From assembly GCA_030295235.1 (NCBI GenBank), contig AP026133.1:1240001-1304000 (forward strand): a stretch of 64,000 bases of DNA, read 5' to 3'. The notes under the pieces are model-generated. The model had not been told where the DNA came from. It was given only the letters and a program-made list of their open reading frames with translations, and did not search any database. Source of the stretch: Fistulifera solaris. Lineage: Eukaryota; Bacillariophyta; Bacillariophyceae; Naviculales; Stauroneidaceae. This document shows positions 54,148 to 64,000 of this stretch, piece after piece; the first letter of the stretch is position 1; each line of letters starts with the position of its first letter. Position numbers and translations under genes: made by a program.

Positions 54148-55790
54148 TTAGGAGAGCGAAGGTAGCTCTACATCGTATTCTTCAGCCCTTTCGTCGTCGT
54201 CCTGGTTCAACGGAACATTTTGGTAGTTGATGAAGCTGTCCTCGCGGTCCCCCGGTTGACTCGAGGTGAGCTTTTGCTCGAATTCATTATACAAGCATCT
54301 TGCTACTGCGAAAGAAATCAGAGCGAGAGCGAAACAAAGAAGTCCGCCTTTTGTAGAGAGAGTGCCGGCCGTTGTGGCAAATGTGGTATCGCCACCGCTA
54401 GTTTTCCACGTGAATGCATATCCAAGAAATTGGGTGCTATCATATCCAATGCTTTCAATCCAAATTCTGGCTTTGTACTGAATGGCGATTCCTGTTGGAA
54501 TGTAAAGCATTTCTTTGGTTGGAGTATTAATGGCCGCCGATGCGCCTTCGAGGAGCAGTAAGCAAAGCACCACCATGTAGAGATTCGGTGGATAAATGAT
54601 GAGAATAAGAGATGTAAATAAACAAATGACGGGAAAGAGTAGTAAACTCTTCGGTACACCGTATCGGCTTATAATTGCACGGCTTCCGAACAATGGGAAA
54701 AGGATCGTGACCAGACGTGTCAACAAGTTCACATAATAGACGAGGCTCTCGACATGCTTCTCTGCTTCGTAAGTCAAGCTATGGATACCCGTGTAAGAGT
54801 TGTAGCAGCTTTGGCCCTGCTCGCATCCATACACTTGCGAAAAATGGTCTTTCGCAAGATATTCGGCTGTCTTGGAAACTACGGATAGCTGTATCAGGTA
54901 CAGACACGTAATCACGGAAATGCCCTTGATGTAGTTGTGCCTGAGAATCAGCCACAGTCCTTCGAAGCAACCACAACAAGATGCACAACAAGATGATGAT
55001 GATTCTATTGCGGGCGCAGCCCCGTACAATTCCACATATTTGTTCATTACCGACTGCATCAGTAAAATAGACATGATACCCAGTACAAAGCAGGCCGAGA
55101 TTCCAACGACCGATCCAAAGAAATGAAACACGAGCGAGCCAGCAAGATTTCCAAGCTGACCAATTGCGAAAACAATACCATAGGTGGCTTTTGCTGACGA
55201 CAGTGGCACGACAGAGTTGGTGAAGGACCAAAAAGGTTAATCATAATGATGCCGAATTGATCAATAGCACCGAATGTAAACCATCCCAGTATTCGTAAAG
55301 GATCGGGCGCTCTTGCACCGAGTGCTCCTATTGACGGATGAATCAGAAAGAGAGCATTGAGCATGAAAAGTCCAAAGAAAAAGTTTGCAAAGAATCCGAA
55401 CAGATCGTGTCGTCTGGAGTAGCACCCAACTACTTTGCTGTAGAAGCAAAGGATGACGATAGTTGCAGCAAATGATATCGCCATGGCGAGAGGCTTGAAG
55501 TTGAGACCAACGACTGCTCCGAAAATAGGATCCTGTACCGAGTGAAAGATTCCGTCACTCATTTCGATGGCAAAGAGCGCGGAAGCGAGCAACATAATTC
55601 GTTTAATTTCATCTTGTTGCACATCAGTTCCGAAAATTAGGGTCGCTACTCTCCCATATGAGCTACTCACAGCATTGTTGTTTGTAGGTGCTGCACGGTT
55701 CCTCTCAATCAAGCCGTATTCCTTGTCTTCGTTGTCCTCGTCGAATTCATTGGCGTCGGCATCTTCAAGAATATCGTCTAGATCGCTCAT
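54148..55790 (-). CDS. Second nucleotide-transporter-like (NTT) protein, one frame break
   Basis: From an ATG at 55790 (MSDLDDILEDADANEFDEDN) the reading covers an acidic tail and about eleven membrane segments. Matching marks with the plus-strand NTT are FHSVQDPIFGAVVGLNFKPL, AKATYGIVFAIGQLGNLAGS, LWLILRHNYIKGISVITCLY and AAINTPTKEMLYIPTGIAIQ. The frame changes by one base in the A run 55230-55234: adding one base gives MINLFWSFTNSVVPLSSAKA, which matches the family. The LKD motif of classical NTTs reads VQDP here, so substrate or transport mode may differ. It ends in an acidic C-terminus. About 547 residues, no intron needed. The neighbouring 3' end of the glucan enzyme gene is convergent, 81 bp away. 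Confidence 0.85.
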
Positions 55791-56150
55791 TTCTCTGCGC
55801 TTTTTGCGAGGCGATAACCCAATCAACGGCAAAATCTATATTGGATTCGAAGGGATTCACTCGGGCAAATCCAAATAAAATTTGCCGAGATGCCATAAGC
55901 TGTCTTTAACGAATCAAATGACACGACGACGAACGGGCGACTGGCGGGCGACGAGAATGTCGTGCGGTCGCGCACGTCGGAATCAAATTTGGGGTACTTT
56001 TTTCCTTATACAATTCCCAAGAACCAAGACTCCCTATTTTATCTTCTCGAACTTTTTTCATTTTCGCGGTTTCGCACAAGTTTTGTCTCCCGCCATTGCT
56101 CATAAATAAATGCTGTCGACGATTCGCACCTTTTGCAGCAGTGATATTGA
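55791..56150. other. Spacer between divergent genes
   Basis: About 360 bases upstream of the second NTT and of the small membrane-protein gene; no element recognised. Confidence 0.4.
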
Positions 56151-56198
56151 CAAATGACAACATTCATGGAGTGCATTCAAGCGTGCCCCGCTAAATGT

Positions 56199-56860
56199 GG
56201 GGTGCTAGTAGTTTTGGAGGCGCTAAGTCTTCCAAGTCGACGTTCTTGCTTGTTGGACCACTCAAAATCATGTTGTTGTTTTGTCTTTGACAGGTCCTCG
56301 TTGGGATTTGCATTGGTGCCAACATTTCATTTTTTTGTTTTTTAGTTTTCTTTCTATGCTTCTACAAGCGAGGCCAGCTTGTGTCTGATGCAAACAAGAT
56401 TACTGGAGAAACACAAAACAGTCCCTTGCCTTCAACTCCTCGCAAGGCCGAGCTTCAAACGGTCTTTTCGGGGAGCGTTCCCGCCGTTGCGCCGGCTGTT
56501 GCGGATGCAACCGCTCAAGTTGGCGAGACTGAGCCCGAAACGGTCTCTGCGGTGAGCGTTCCCGCCGTTGCGCTGGACGCTGCGAATGCAACCGACCCAG
56601 TCGGCAAGGCCGTATCTTTCGAGAACGTTCCCGCACTTTCGGCGGATGTTGCGAAGGCACCCGATTCAGCTGTCAGTGGTGTCATTCCCGAGACTCCCGA
56701 GGCCCCCGAAATTCCCAAGACACCGCATCAACCTACTGAGCCTGCGGATCAGGATACTATGGGATCGATCGTGCGCAACGGACGTCGCTCGTCGCTACGA
56801 CTGACAAATCATTGCGAAGGACCGAAGGCGTGCCTCTTCAGCAACCCCAGCAACCAGTAG
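56199..56860 (+). CDS. Small membrane protein with Ala/Val/Pro repeats (tentative)
   Basis: The best-supported part is 56294-56860: a membrane helix (VLVGICIGANISFFCFLVFF), a basic step (YKRGQ), then three imperfect repeats like SVPAVAPAVADATAQVGE and a Pro/Glu-rich end. Just before it, TTTGACAG looks like a splice acceptor, so an upstream exon is likely; an ATG near 56199 opens MWGASSFGGAKSSKSTFLLV in the same frame, closed by the TGA inside that acceptor. I cannot place the donor. Function unknown. Confidence 0.4.
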
Positions 56861-57059
56861 AGTGGTAGCTGATCGTCCATTTGATTGTATTCAACAATAG
56901 AAATGCGATTCGAGTGATTTGGATGCCTCCCGAATGCAGACATATGCGGTATCGTATTTTGTAGATGTCATTTAATGTATTTGTATTTGAATATGTTGAA
57001 TTATCGAGAAAGCAGCGCAAAACAGATACATTTAGAAGTGTTCACTATTGCATTAGCCA

Positions 57060-58140
57060 ATCAAGCGATTATAACCCAGCCATTCATTACTACCAGGTGC
57101 ATTGACTTGTCGATGATGAATAAAGAAATGCGTTGTTGTGGTGAAGGAACATCGCCCGTCTGGCGGTACGGCAAGAAAACCACAAAGCTTTCGACACGAG
57201 AGTTCGCAGTTTATGTCCCTCCGATTTTAATACCAGAATAGTCGGTTCCTTTGATATGCAAAAATCTTTCAAATTGTACATGACGGCGTCATTCGTCGGG
57301 ACCGCGAAAGGGAAGCACCCATGATACGAAACCCATCTTCTTTCGCATTTGCCGAAGTCTCCGGTAGATAGCTCCTACAATGGACAACAGCGAGAATTTC
57401 CCATGCGCCCCCAATTGCCGCACTGACGACCGTTGACCGAGGTGTCGAGTTCTTCGCACACAACACAAGGCCAATAATTTTGGATCCTCCTAAAAAGTGT
57501 GCCGAACGGATCAAGGCACCGAAATTGTGTGAATCCACTATTTCTTTCAGCGCCAACGATATATTGGGTGTATCGTCGTCATTCGATGCTGCTGGGTACG
57601 GTACGCGAAAAATCGATTCAAAGAACAGCTTGCTGCACCGCAACACACACCCATGATGAGGTCGGTCACTCGAAATTGTAGTAAGGACACCTTTATCAAC
57701 ATCCGCGACGGGAAGATTCAGCGATTTGACCAGTTCCAACACTTTCTCGGCTTGCGACTGTCTGTCACTGGACCCGGTTTATTGTACCCTTTCGTTCTTG
57801 CACAACGAGCCATGGGCTGAAATGTGCTTCTGGTTTGCGTTCGCGCTGAAACATTTTTCGTGCCTCGCCTCGTCGCCTTCAAATGATTTCAATCGTCTCT
57901 TCCGGACGAGTGAAGCCTCTCTTCTGACTCGCAATGTATTCAGCAAAGGCGTCAAACCGTACAAATAAACGAATCCGGCGCCGTCCAGTGATTTAAAAAT
58001 AATTCTGCGATCGTTATTCGCTTTGTTTGATTCCTGATTCTTGTCGTAAATGTTGCGTTGATTTTTTTCCGCAAGGCGATGATTCGTGTCGTCCGGAATT
58101 GCAATATTGTCGATGATTCTGCCTCTGCGGAGAGGATTAC
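57060..58140 (-). pseudogene. SpoU/TrmH-type rRNA 2'-O-methyltransferase, disrupted
   Basis: Minus-strand pieces follow the family's order. An N-terminal part has FVYLYGLTPLLNTLRVRR (compare YGxxPVxxAL). A linker region has VLELVKSLNLPVADVDKGVL and TTISSDRPHHGCVL. The SPOUT core has ALKEIVDSHNFGALIRSAHF (motif 1), SAAIGGAWEILAV and RIMGASL, and the C-terminal piece EPTILVLKSEGHKLRTLVSK matches motif 2 (GSEGxGL). An in-frame TAA lies near 57778. At least two frame changes occur near 57290 and 57190, and no good start codon is visible at the 5' end. Intact relatives (MRM1/TrmH) methylate organelle or bacterial 23S-type rRNA. Damage seems too broad for single indel slips, though unseen introns may explain part. 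Confidence 0.75.
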
Positions 58141-58765
58141 GTCAAGGACAACGTTAGGGAAAAGGAGGAGGTTGAAGAAGTAACTTCAGATTCAAAAGAT
58201 CCTAATCTTCCTATCCAGTCGACGCAGAAGATCTTTGTGAGCGTCGATCGCTATTACGGTCGACGTCGTCACTTGTACCTGGTATTCTAGTCATTACAGT
58301 ATCTTCTCTTGTTTGTCGAAGCGTTCTCAGGGCGATGACGATAAAAAAATGTGAGGAACAAAGGAGCAATGAGCAATGAATGTTCTCATTGGAAAGTATA
58401 GGAGCGGTGTGGCATTGTCAAGTCGGGCGACAACCAGACAGAAAAGGATATTGAGTCACGGACTGATTGTGTTCCCGCTTGTTTTTCCGGCATTGAGTTG
58501 AGTAAGTCGTGTTAGCAAGAGGTGCGCGGTGCGCAGTACGACACGAGCTTCACTTCGTGTAGAATTTATACTGCATGCTACAGGCTATAAATCCTTGATT
58601 GACTGACGCGTGTCTTGTTTCATTCGGAACATGCGAACCCCATTCGTTTTCTCACCTTTGACATTATTCAACAGCTTGCGACGATTTGCGATCTCTCTTC
58701 AAAACAAACAAGAGCCGATACTTTCTCAATCCCAACGAATCTTATTACCAAGCAAGTAACCAACC
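58141..58765. other. Intergenic, no gene seen
   Basis: About 625 bases. CCTCTCCGCAG on the minus strand at about 58133-58123 could be a splice acceptor of the SpoU gene, which would place an undetected first exon here. Confidence 0.4.
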
Positions 58766-59272
58766 ATGACTTCCACTAGTAATGAACCATCGAACATGGA
58801 CAAAATGAAAGTCTCCATGAACAATTGCTGGGCGAGTACTTTGGCATGCGGCAAAAACACCAAAGAGAAGGCCTTGATTCAAAAGCTCAAATTCGATCTC
58901 GAATCCCGAAAGAAGGCTTTCGGTGTAGATTATTTGACTAAGCTGAAACAAGGTGCGAACGAACAAGACTTAAAGCTGGTGCTCGAAACAGCTCAGAAAG
59001 ATATTGCCGACCTGGAACATCAGATTAAAGAGAAAGAAGATATCATTGAAGGCAACACGGTAGAGGCCAAGAAGAAGATTGAAACAAACAAGTCCACCGT
59101 CAAGCCCGCAACACCGACTGCAGCTCCTCCGGCGGCGCAATCTGCCCCGGTGGTAGAACCCTCACCCGTTGCACCGGCTCCTGTGGTAGAACCGTCGATG
59201 ACTCCGCTCAAGACGGTCCCTTCGGATGAACACGGTTCCGTTTCCAACCCTGCTGTAACTGTTGAGCAGTAA
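58766..59272 (+). CDS. Coiled-coil protein with Pro/Val-rich tail, unknown function
   Basis: A 168-residue protein with an ATG at 58766 (accATGact). Residues about 30-95 form a charged helical domain: CGKNTKEKALIQKLKFDLES, then KKAFGVDYLTKL and ETAQKDIADLEHQIKEKEDI. The text RKKAFGVDYL recalls a small helical domain I have seen in stramenopile proteins, name unknown to me. The tail has repeats of the type APVVEPSPVAPAPVVEPS. No membrane segment or signal. Probably cytosolic and perhaps oligomeric (inference). Confidence 0.75.
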   Translation: MTSTSNEPSNMDKMKVSMNNCWASTLACGKNTKEKALIQKLKFDLESRKKAFGVDYLTKLKQGANEQDLKLVLETAQKDIADLEHQIKEKEDIIEGNTVEAKKKIETNKSTVKPATPTAAPPAAQSAPVVEPSPVAPAPVVEPSMTPLKTVPSDEHGSVSNPAVTVEQ

Positions 59273-59924
59273 ACACAGTTTGTGTAGTGTTTGTGAATGA
59301 ATGAATGAATGTGCGTGCTTTATGTTTCTACGTGTGCGGGTTGTTGTGTTTGATCGATGATGATTCATTCAAGAATATTACGTTAGTTTAAGCACTGGTT
59401 TAGTTATATTGCAAACTGAAACTCTAAGCCTTGAGAATTTCTCGTCTACCCATGGAAGTGCTCCAATTGAGCAACCTAACTTGATCTCTTATGTGTCAAC
59501 GAAATAGGAAATTGCGGAGATCTTCCAATCTGTGGTCGTAGCCCCCGACCTGAGCCATTTTGACGTCGTTCCGTGGAGACGAGACAAAGTGACGTCGCCT
59601 TTTCCCAGACCATGGAAATGGAAGGGGCATTGATCGAAGAGCATAAAATCCTTAAGTGTAGGGTTTAGTTCAACGACAATGACGATAACAAAGGATGATG
59701 AATGCAATGCGGCAATGCGACGACATGCGACACGAACTACTCCAGTAATTGACATCGTGGCATTGCATACTCCAAGTGCGCTAGTGATAGCGACTATTCA
59801 TTCGTTTCTCGCTTCTACTTGTACCTTCTCATAATCCCATACAGCATTTCCTTACGTCTCATCACGCTAAATTTTCATGTCATTTTCAAAGCATCTTCGT
59901 CATAAATTCATTATCGAATTCTTC
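59273..59924. other. Intergenic, no gene supported
   Basis: A GAATGAATGAATGAATG simple repeat lies near 59295. A minus-strand frame of 88 codons (59489-59755) has no recognisable features. Confidence 0.45.
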
Positions 59925-60991
59925 ATGGCCTTTTCCGTATTTTGTCGACGAGGCGGAGGAAGCATTTTACGCGGTGCTGCTGCTTGGTCATCTCCAGATG
60001 TCACTCTGAGTCGCTGTTGTAAAGTTTCCTTGTTTTCCTCCCTTAAAACAAAGTATTCTGCTTGTTCACCATCGACTATACCTACAAGACAACAACAACT
60101 GCAACAACACCGCTTCTTTAGTCGACACTTGTTTTTATCGACGACCGATGACGATGATTACAATACGAATGGCTCACAAGATTCAAAAACAATCGACAGT
60201 ACTTGGGATATTTCTGGTTTAAAAAAAGAAGTGAATCGATTGATTACACGTTCACATAAGAAAATAGGAAAAGCGAGCCAACGACTGACAAAAGCGAAAG
60301 TGCAGGTAGAAGAGTTACTGACGACACCAAAGATGCCACTCGAACGATTGGAAGAATGCCCCGATGTAGAAAGCTTGGAATTTGAACTCAATGAGTTACA
60401 AGTTCGTTTGGATGGTTTGAATCAGTTAGAGTCAATGTTGGGGAGTGTCAAAAACAAAAGGACACAGTCTTGCCGCCCGACATGGCGACCCTTGCTGTGC
60501 AATTGGGCGTCAACGATCATCCTCCCGCGCGCCTACCGAGAGGTCCACCCAAACCAAAAGGCCCTCGAACGCAAGACACGAGTCGCAAACCGTATCGGCG
60601 TTATTATTCGTTAAATGGTACGGAAATTCGTGTCGGTAAAAAGGCAGAAGACAATGACGAACTCTCGTTAAACCCCAAATACCGGGATGGATCGGATTGG
60701 TGGATGCATGCTTCGGGTTGTCCCGGAAGTCATGTGGTGATTCGGTGGCCGGAGGATAGAATGCCCGACAATGAAGTTCTTCAAGATGCAGCCTCACTGG
60801 CCGCGCGACAGTCCAAGTGTCAAGGGAGCGTCATTAAAGTTTCCTTGACACGATGTCGAGACATTAAAAAACCGCCTGGTGCGAAAGCAGGTCTAGTCAT
60901 GCTTACAGGTAAAGTTCAAACCATCTCGGTCAACATGAGAGAAGCTGAAAGTCGCTTGGAAAGACTCGAATCGACCGTGTTAGTGAACTAG
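59925..60991 (+). CDS. NFACT-R domain protein, organelle-type, one frame break
   Basis: From the ATG at 59925 (ttcATGgcc; another lies at 59877) the N-terminus MAFSVFCRRGGGSILRGAAA is basic and Ser/Ala-rich, fitting a mitochondrial or plastid presequence. A helical coiled-coil part follows (SHKKIGKASQRLTKAKVQVE, LEFELNELQVRLDGLNQLES). A change of one base in the A runs 60450-60459 leads to the NFACT-R (DUF814) domain: YRRYYSLNGTEIRVGKKAED, DWWMHASGCPGSHVVIR, ASLAARQSKCQGSVIKVSLT and KPPGAKAGLVMLTGK. Full NEMF/RqcH proteins, which add C-terminal tails to stalled nascent chains on 60S/50S subunits, also have NFACT-N; that domain is absent here. About 356 residues. Role in organelle ribosome rescue is inferred. 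Confidence 0.85.
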
Positions 60992-61556
60992 CTTAGAAGT
61001 GTTGCTACAAGAATAGCTATCAAGTTCAAAGCATTCAAGTACGGTGGGAACTTCAAAGATTCAGTTCTCGTAACTTAGGCCTTGCTTGGCGCTAGTGCAG
61101 GTATCAAAGCTCCACAGTATACTATGCTACAAATAGTAGTCTACTTTTTCTCCGACGGAATCGTTTGTTAGTCACGGATATAATTTTAGCAGACATTACT
61201 ACTTCAATCCTTTCCCACGCTGCGTAAACAATATCATAGCCATGATGTGAGATACTTACTTCAAGAATTTATTCTTGCTAGCAAGTAAGATAAACGCTTG
61301 GAAAAACACTGAAAGATATATATTTTTTATTAAAGTGGGTACTATTCATTCAGAATCGACAATCGACGTCATAATTTTTCTTTGCGGTCTGGCTGTTGTA
61401 CGAGGAAAGATCGCGTAAGCGCAGCCAATAGCCAACAACAAGAAAGCATCAAAGAACAAAGCGGAAATAAATATATATCGTCACTCCTAGACTAATCTAC
61501 CCAAACATTCATTTTATTTCATTCGTATTCACCTACAACAACAACAAAGTAACAGC
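60992..61556. other. Intergenic, no gene seen
   Basis: About 565 AT-rich bases, including AT-rich text near 61315-61335; presumed promoter region of RPB12. Confidence 0.45.
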
Positions 61557-61898
61557 ATGAGCTCTCCGGCGGCAACAATATCCACAAATGGCGGTGCACC
61601 GGCCGCTCCGGCACCCATTCAGCGAGGTGTCGAATATCGCTGCGGTGATTGCGGCTCGTTGAATAATATCAAAGGAGGCGATCCAGTGCGATGTCGCCAG
61701 TGTGGTTTTCGAATTTTGTACAAGATTCGTACGAAACGATGTGAGTTTTTGATTTTGCTGTTGAAATTGTAGAGAAGAAGGACACTTTGAAGAGACTGTT
61801 CGGCGTTTCGTTCTGATGCCAGTTCTCTTTCCCTCGAGCTCACGCTTCATCTCACCCGTTTGATACTTTCCACAGTGATTCAATTCGAAGCGCGATAG
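61557..61898 (+). CDS. RPB12: RNA polymerase subunit RPB12 (RPABC4), two exons
   Basis: Exon 1 is 61557-61740 and exon 2 is 61876-61898 (23 bases). The 135-bp intron starts GTGAGTTTTT and ends TTCCACAG. Splicing gives ...[17 protein letters not shown] and a stop, the conserved end of RPB12. The zinc ribbon is [15 protein letters not shown] then [13 protein letters not shown], with all four Cys. The N-terminal 25 residues are a Pro/Ala-rich extension. RPB12 is shared by RNA polymerases I, II and III and bridges RPB2 and RPB3. Without the intron the frame would end in a hydrophobic run ([10 protein letters not shown]), which is plainly intronic. Length 68 residues, normal. Confidence 0.96.
61741..61875 (+). 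other. Intron of RPB12
   Basis: GTGAGT donor, pyrimidine-rich ACTTTCCACAG acceptor, 135 bp; splits the codon after CGA T. Confidence 0.92.
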
Positions 61899-62695
61899 TT
61901 CGACCATATCAAAAGAAATGACAAATGGATAATGTCGATGTATGTTAAAAGGAAAACAAAAACCGATGGAGAGAAAACCAAGGTCGCTCGATGAAATCTG
62001 ATTAGCGATGACAGTTATGGCTGGTATTCCCTTTCTATTCATTCACGATTTTAGATTGTGGATACATGTAGGGGTTGTTTTTACGAAGAATATAAATTAC
62101 TCTCTTCGGTCTTCGTGCGATGAAAAACGTTTATCGAAAAACAAACAATCTTGATAGTGCTCATGTTTGCGTGTGAGCGATGCCCCAGAAAATGGAAGGC
62201 AATTGCGCTCTGCATACTGTTACTCCGCATTGCCTTTACGGAAAGGAGAGCCACTTGATAGTGAATACTTCCTTCCTCTTTGTGGGTCTCGCCCATGAAA
62301 TTAATGCAACTACATCATTGTCGGAGATTTCATGTGTATAGTTTTCGTTTCTGTCATCCTAATATGAGAACGTTCGTAGCGCGAGGAACAAAAGCCAATC
62401 GTCCCGTTTCGTCCGATTCGCATACACATTCAAACTTGACTTGTCCTCCGCTAACTGAACAAGGTCGCACATAGCGTCAGAACATCTTCCGCTAACGCTG
62501 TCCCCGCCAGCTATGACGTCGAGCCGGGCTTCAAGTCAGTGTTTCCGCAAATATTTATTATTCTTGTTGCGATCCTTCTTTCGTCTTCACCAAACGTCCT
62601 TGCTAGAGCGGCTTACCCATAGTATCCAGGACAGGCGTTTTGCATTCTGCGTACTCGTCTCACCCGCACTCCATCGCGCCAAGTGTTTCCTTTGC
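61899..62695. other. Intergenic between convergent genes
   Basis: About 800 bases between the RPB12 3' end and the 3' end of the Tda3-like gene. Open frames here have no recognisable features. Confidence 0.45.
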
Positions 62696-63892
62696 CTAAT
62701 TATTTTGGGGCACTGGCTTCAGGTCGGGAAATCGCGATGGATTGAAATCTCTGATATTCAGGCGAGTCGTACCAGTGGCTATCAGATCAGCGATGCATTC
62801 CCCAGTAGCGGGACCCCAGAGTATTCCCCAGCAATTGTTGCCACTTGCCATATAACAATTCTCTCCCCCTGCTTCCTCTTTTGATAAAGCTCCGATAACT
62901 GGTAAGAAGTCAGATGTGACGGGTTGATAGCAAGCGGATTGAAGTACTGGATCACCACAAAGCAGACCCTCTGTTCCGGAGCATCCACGCACGGCTTCTA
63001 GTACCCCATCGATCACGTCTGCTTCAACTGTTTCTTTCCCGGGCTCTTCTGTGACTAGCTTGAGTTCACCAGCTAGTGCGGTACAAAAGGCCGTGTTGTT
63101 CGGTCTCACATACACTTCACATTCCGTGCCTCCGTCGTCATCGTCATCGTCGTCGTTATAAAAGAATACAACCTGACTGAGAGTTCTTTCGGTCGGAATC
63201 GTTACAGCATGGCCTTTGATACCGTACATGATGTTTGCTGACCAAGGGCCACAAGCGTACAGCAATGCGTCACCACGGACCGTTCGACCATCATCTAACT
63301 TGGCTCCAATGAAATTCCCAGTTTCGTCATCGTGAACAGCATTCATGACTCTACCCTTCACTAGGACACCTCCCCTTCTTTGCACCTCTTCCCATAGCTT
63401 TTCGCACAAAAGCTTGGGTGTTACCTGCGCAATATTGGTTTCGTTGCCCATATCTTGCACACTCCGAATAAATAGTTCATTGCTCTCGCGATCCAACCAT
63501 TCGAGTTTAACCTCTTTAATGCTCTCTGTTATTCGTTTCGGCTTCTTCATTTTGGTAGATTGATTTACTGCTACACATGTTAACCTTCTGTACTGTATTG
63601 AATCCGCCCCAAACGCATCTGCCAACTCTTGATGCAGATAAAAGGATCGATGCGACAATTCTTCAGTCAGAGTCCCATCGGACCAGTGGCGGGCCAAGAA
63701 ACCGGCCGCTTTCCCTGACGCACCCGGAGCAATCGTTCCGCTCCAATCGACGAGGACTGATCGTATATTGTATTTCGTTGCCAGGTAGTAAGCAGTTGAC
63801 AATCCTGTAATGCCAGCCCCAACAATCACAACGTGTTGCGGTTTGGGTGGATTCTCAATATTCTTTCGAACGGATTGTCGAGTTGTTCGCAT
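62696..63892 (-). CDS. FAD-dependent oxidoreductase (DAO family, Tda3-like)
   Basis: A 398-residue protein with an ATG at 63892. The dinucleotide-binding motif is HVVIVGAGITGLSTAYYLAT, followed by VLVDWSGTIAPGASGKAAGF (FAD-binding region; SGKAAG is typical of fungal Tda3 and relatives) and ARHWSDG. Later come LLCEKLWEEVQRRGGVLVKG, ALLYACGPWSANIM and near the end DFLPVIGALSKEE and CYMASGNNCWGILWGPATGE (second FAD motif). An Asp run (DDDDDDD) lies in an exposed loop. The DAO superfamily oxidises amino acids or related amines; Tda3 has roles around endosome traffic in yeast. The substrate cannot be told. No targeting signal is clear. Confidence 0.9.
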   Translation of the reverse strand: MRTTRQSVRKNIENPPKPQHVVIVGAGITGLSTAYYLATKYNIRSVLVDWSGTIAPGASGKAAGFLARHWSDGTLTEELSHRSFYLHQELADAFGADSIQYRRLTCVAVNQSTKMKKPKRITESIKEVKLEWLDRESNELFIRSVQDMGNETNIAQVTPKLLCEKLWEEVQRRGGVLVKGRVMNAVHDDETGNFIGAKLDDGRTVRGDALLYACGPWSANIMYGIKGHAVTIPTERTLSQVVFFYNDDDDDDDGGTECEVYVRPNNTAFCTALAGELKLVTEEPGKETVEADVIDGVLEAVRGCSGTEGLLCGDPVLQSACYQPVTSDFLPVIGALSKEEAGGENCYMASGNNCWGILWGPATGECIADLIATGTTRLNIRDFNPSRFPDLKPVPQNN

Positions 63893-64000
63893 GACTTTTT
63901 CGCTGATAGTACATATGCCTGCAAATACGCTGTTGTTTCCTCAATAAAAGGAATGCCTTGGACGTTATGAGAACCTTCACCTGATTTTTGCAAAACGTTT

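Noticed and set aside
1-64000. tRNA genes
   Set aside because: I looked for GGTTCGAATCC-type T-loop text with matching acceptor stems on both strands and found none that fold; a tRNAscan-SE run would settle it.

Overview
The window looks like nuclear DNA of a photosynthetic stramenopile, most likely a pennate diatom (inference). The signs are: short GT-AG introns of about 65-135 bp with GTAAGT-like donors; presequences with a signal peptide followed by an 'AF' motif, as used for import into complex plastids (glutaredoxin, methyltransferase); nucleotide transporters of the NTT family; a KRE6/SKN1-type glucan-branching enzyme fitting chrysolaminarin synthesis; and two members of a protein family with an LGDNPSCS core that I associate with diatoms. 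Genes lie on both strands with no operons. I found no tRNA, rRNA or CRISPR array.

Layout. 0-6 kb: two small proteins with a YDDGD chromatin-reader-like (Tudor-type) domain, separated by repeat-rich DNA. 6.7-12.9 kb: what reads as one very large membrane LRR protein with a serine-rich, coiled-coil and acidic cytoplasmic part. 14-16.5 kb: a third YDDGD protein with four nearly identical 69-residue repeats. 18-21 kb: a BTB/POZ protein and a plastid-type glutaredoxin. 23-24 kb: a dead Gfo/Idh/MocA oxidoreductase. 24.6-33 kb: two LGDNPSCS paralogues and a SWIM-finger gene around a young Ty3/Gypsy element. 33.5-45 kb: housekeeping genes (TMEM19/DUF92, MAK16, NTT, AFG2-type AAA ATPase) and a disordered protein. 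45-48 kb: a histidine-repeat membrane protein and a plastid-type methyltransferase. 48.5-51.7 kb: a Mutator-like DNA transposon with 130-bp terminal inverted repeats that carries a Ulp1-type protease gene. 52-64 kb: the glucan enzyme, a second NTT, a damaged SpoU methyltransferase, a coiled-coil protein, an NFACT-R protein, RPB12 and a Tda3-like flavoprotein.

How the genes relate. MAK16 and AFG2 both serve 60S ribosome assembly, and the SpoU and NFACT-R proteins also touch ribosomes, but this is proximity rather than an operon. Three YDDGD proteins, two LGDNPSCS proteins and two NTTs occur within 64 kb, so local duplication has shaped the region.

Two points stand out. First, the transposon is very well preserved (identical 130-bp ends, perfect 9-bp target duplication) and carries a protease but no visible transposase. 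Second, about twelve otherwise good genes change frame by one base, mostly in A/T runs of 4-6, which points to indel errors in the sequence or to unusually many fresh null alleles.
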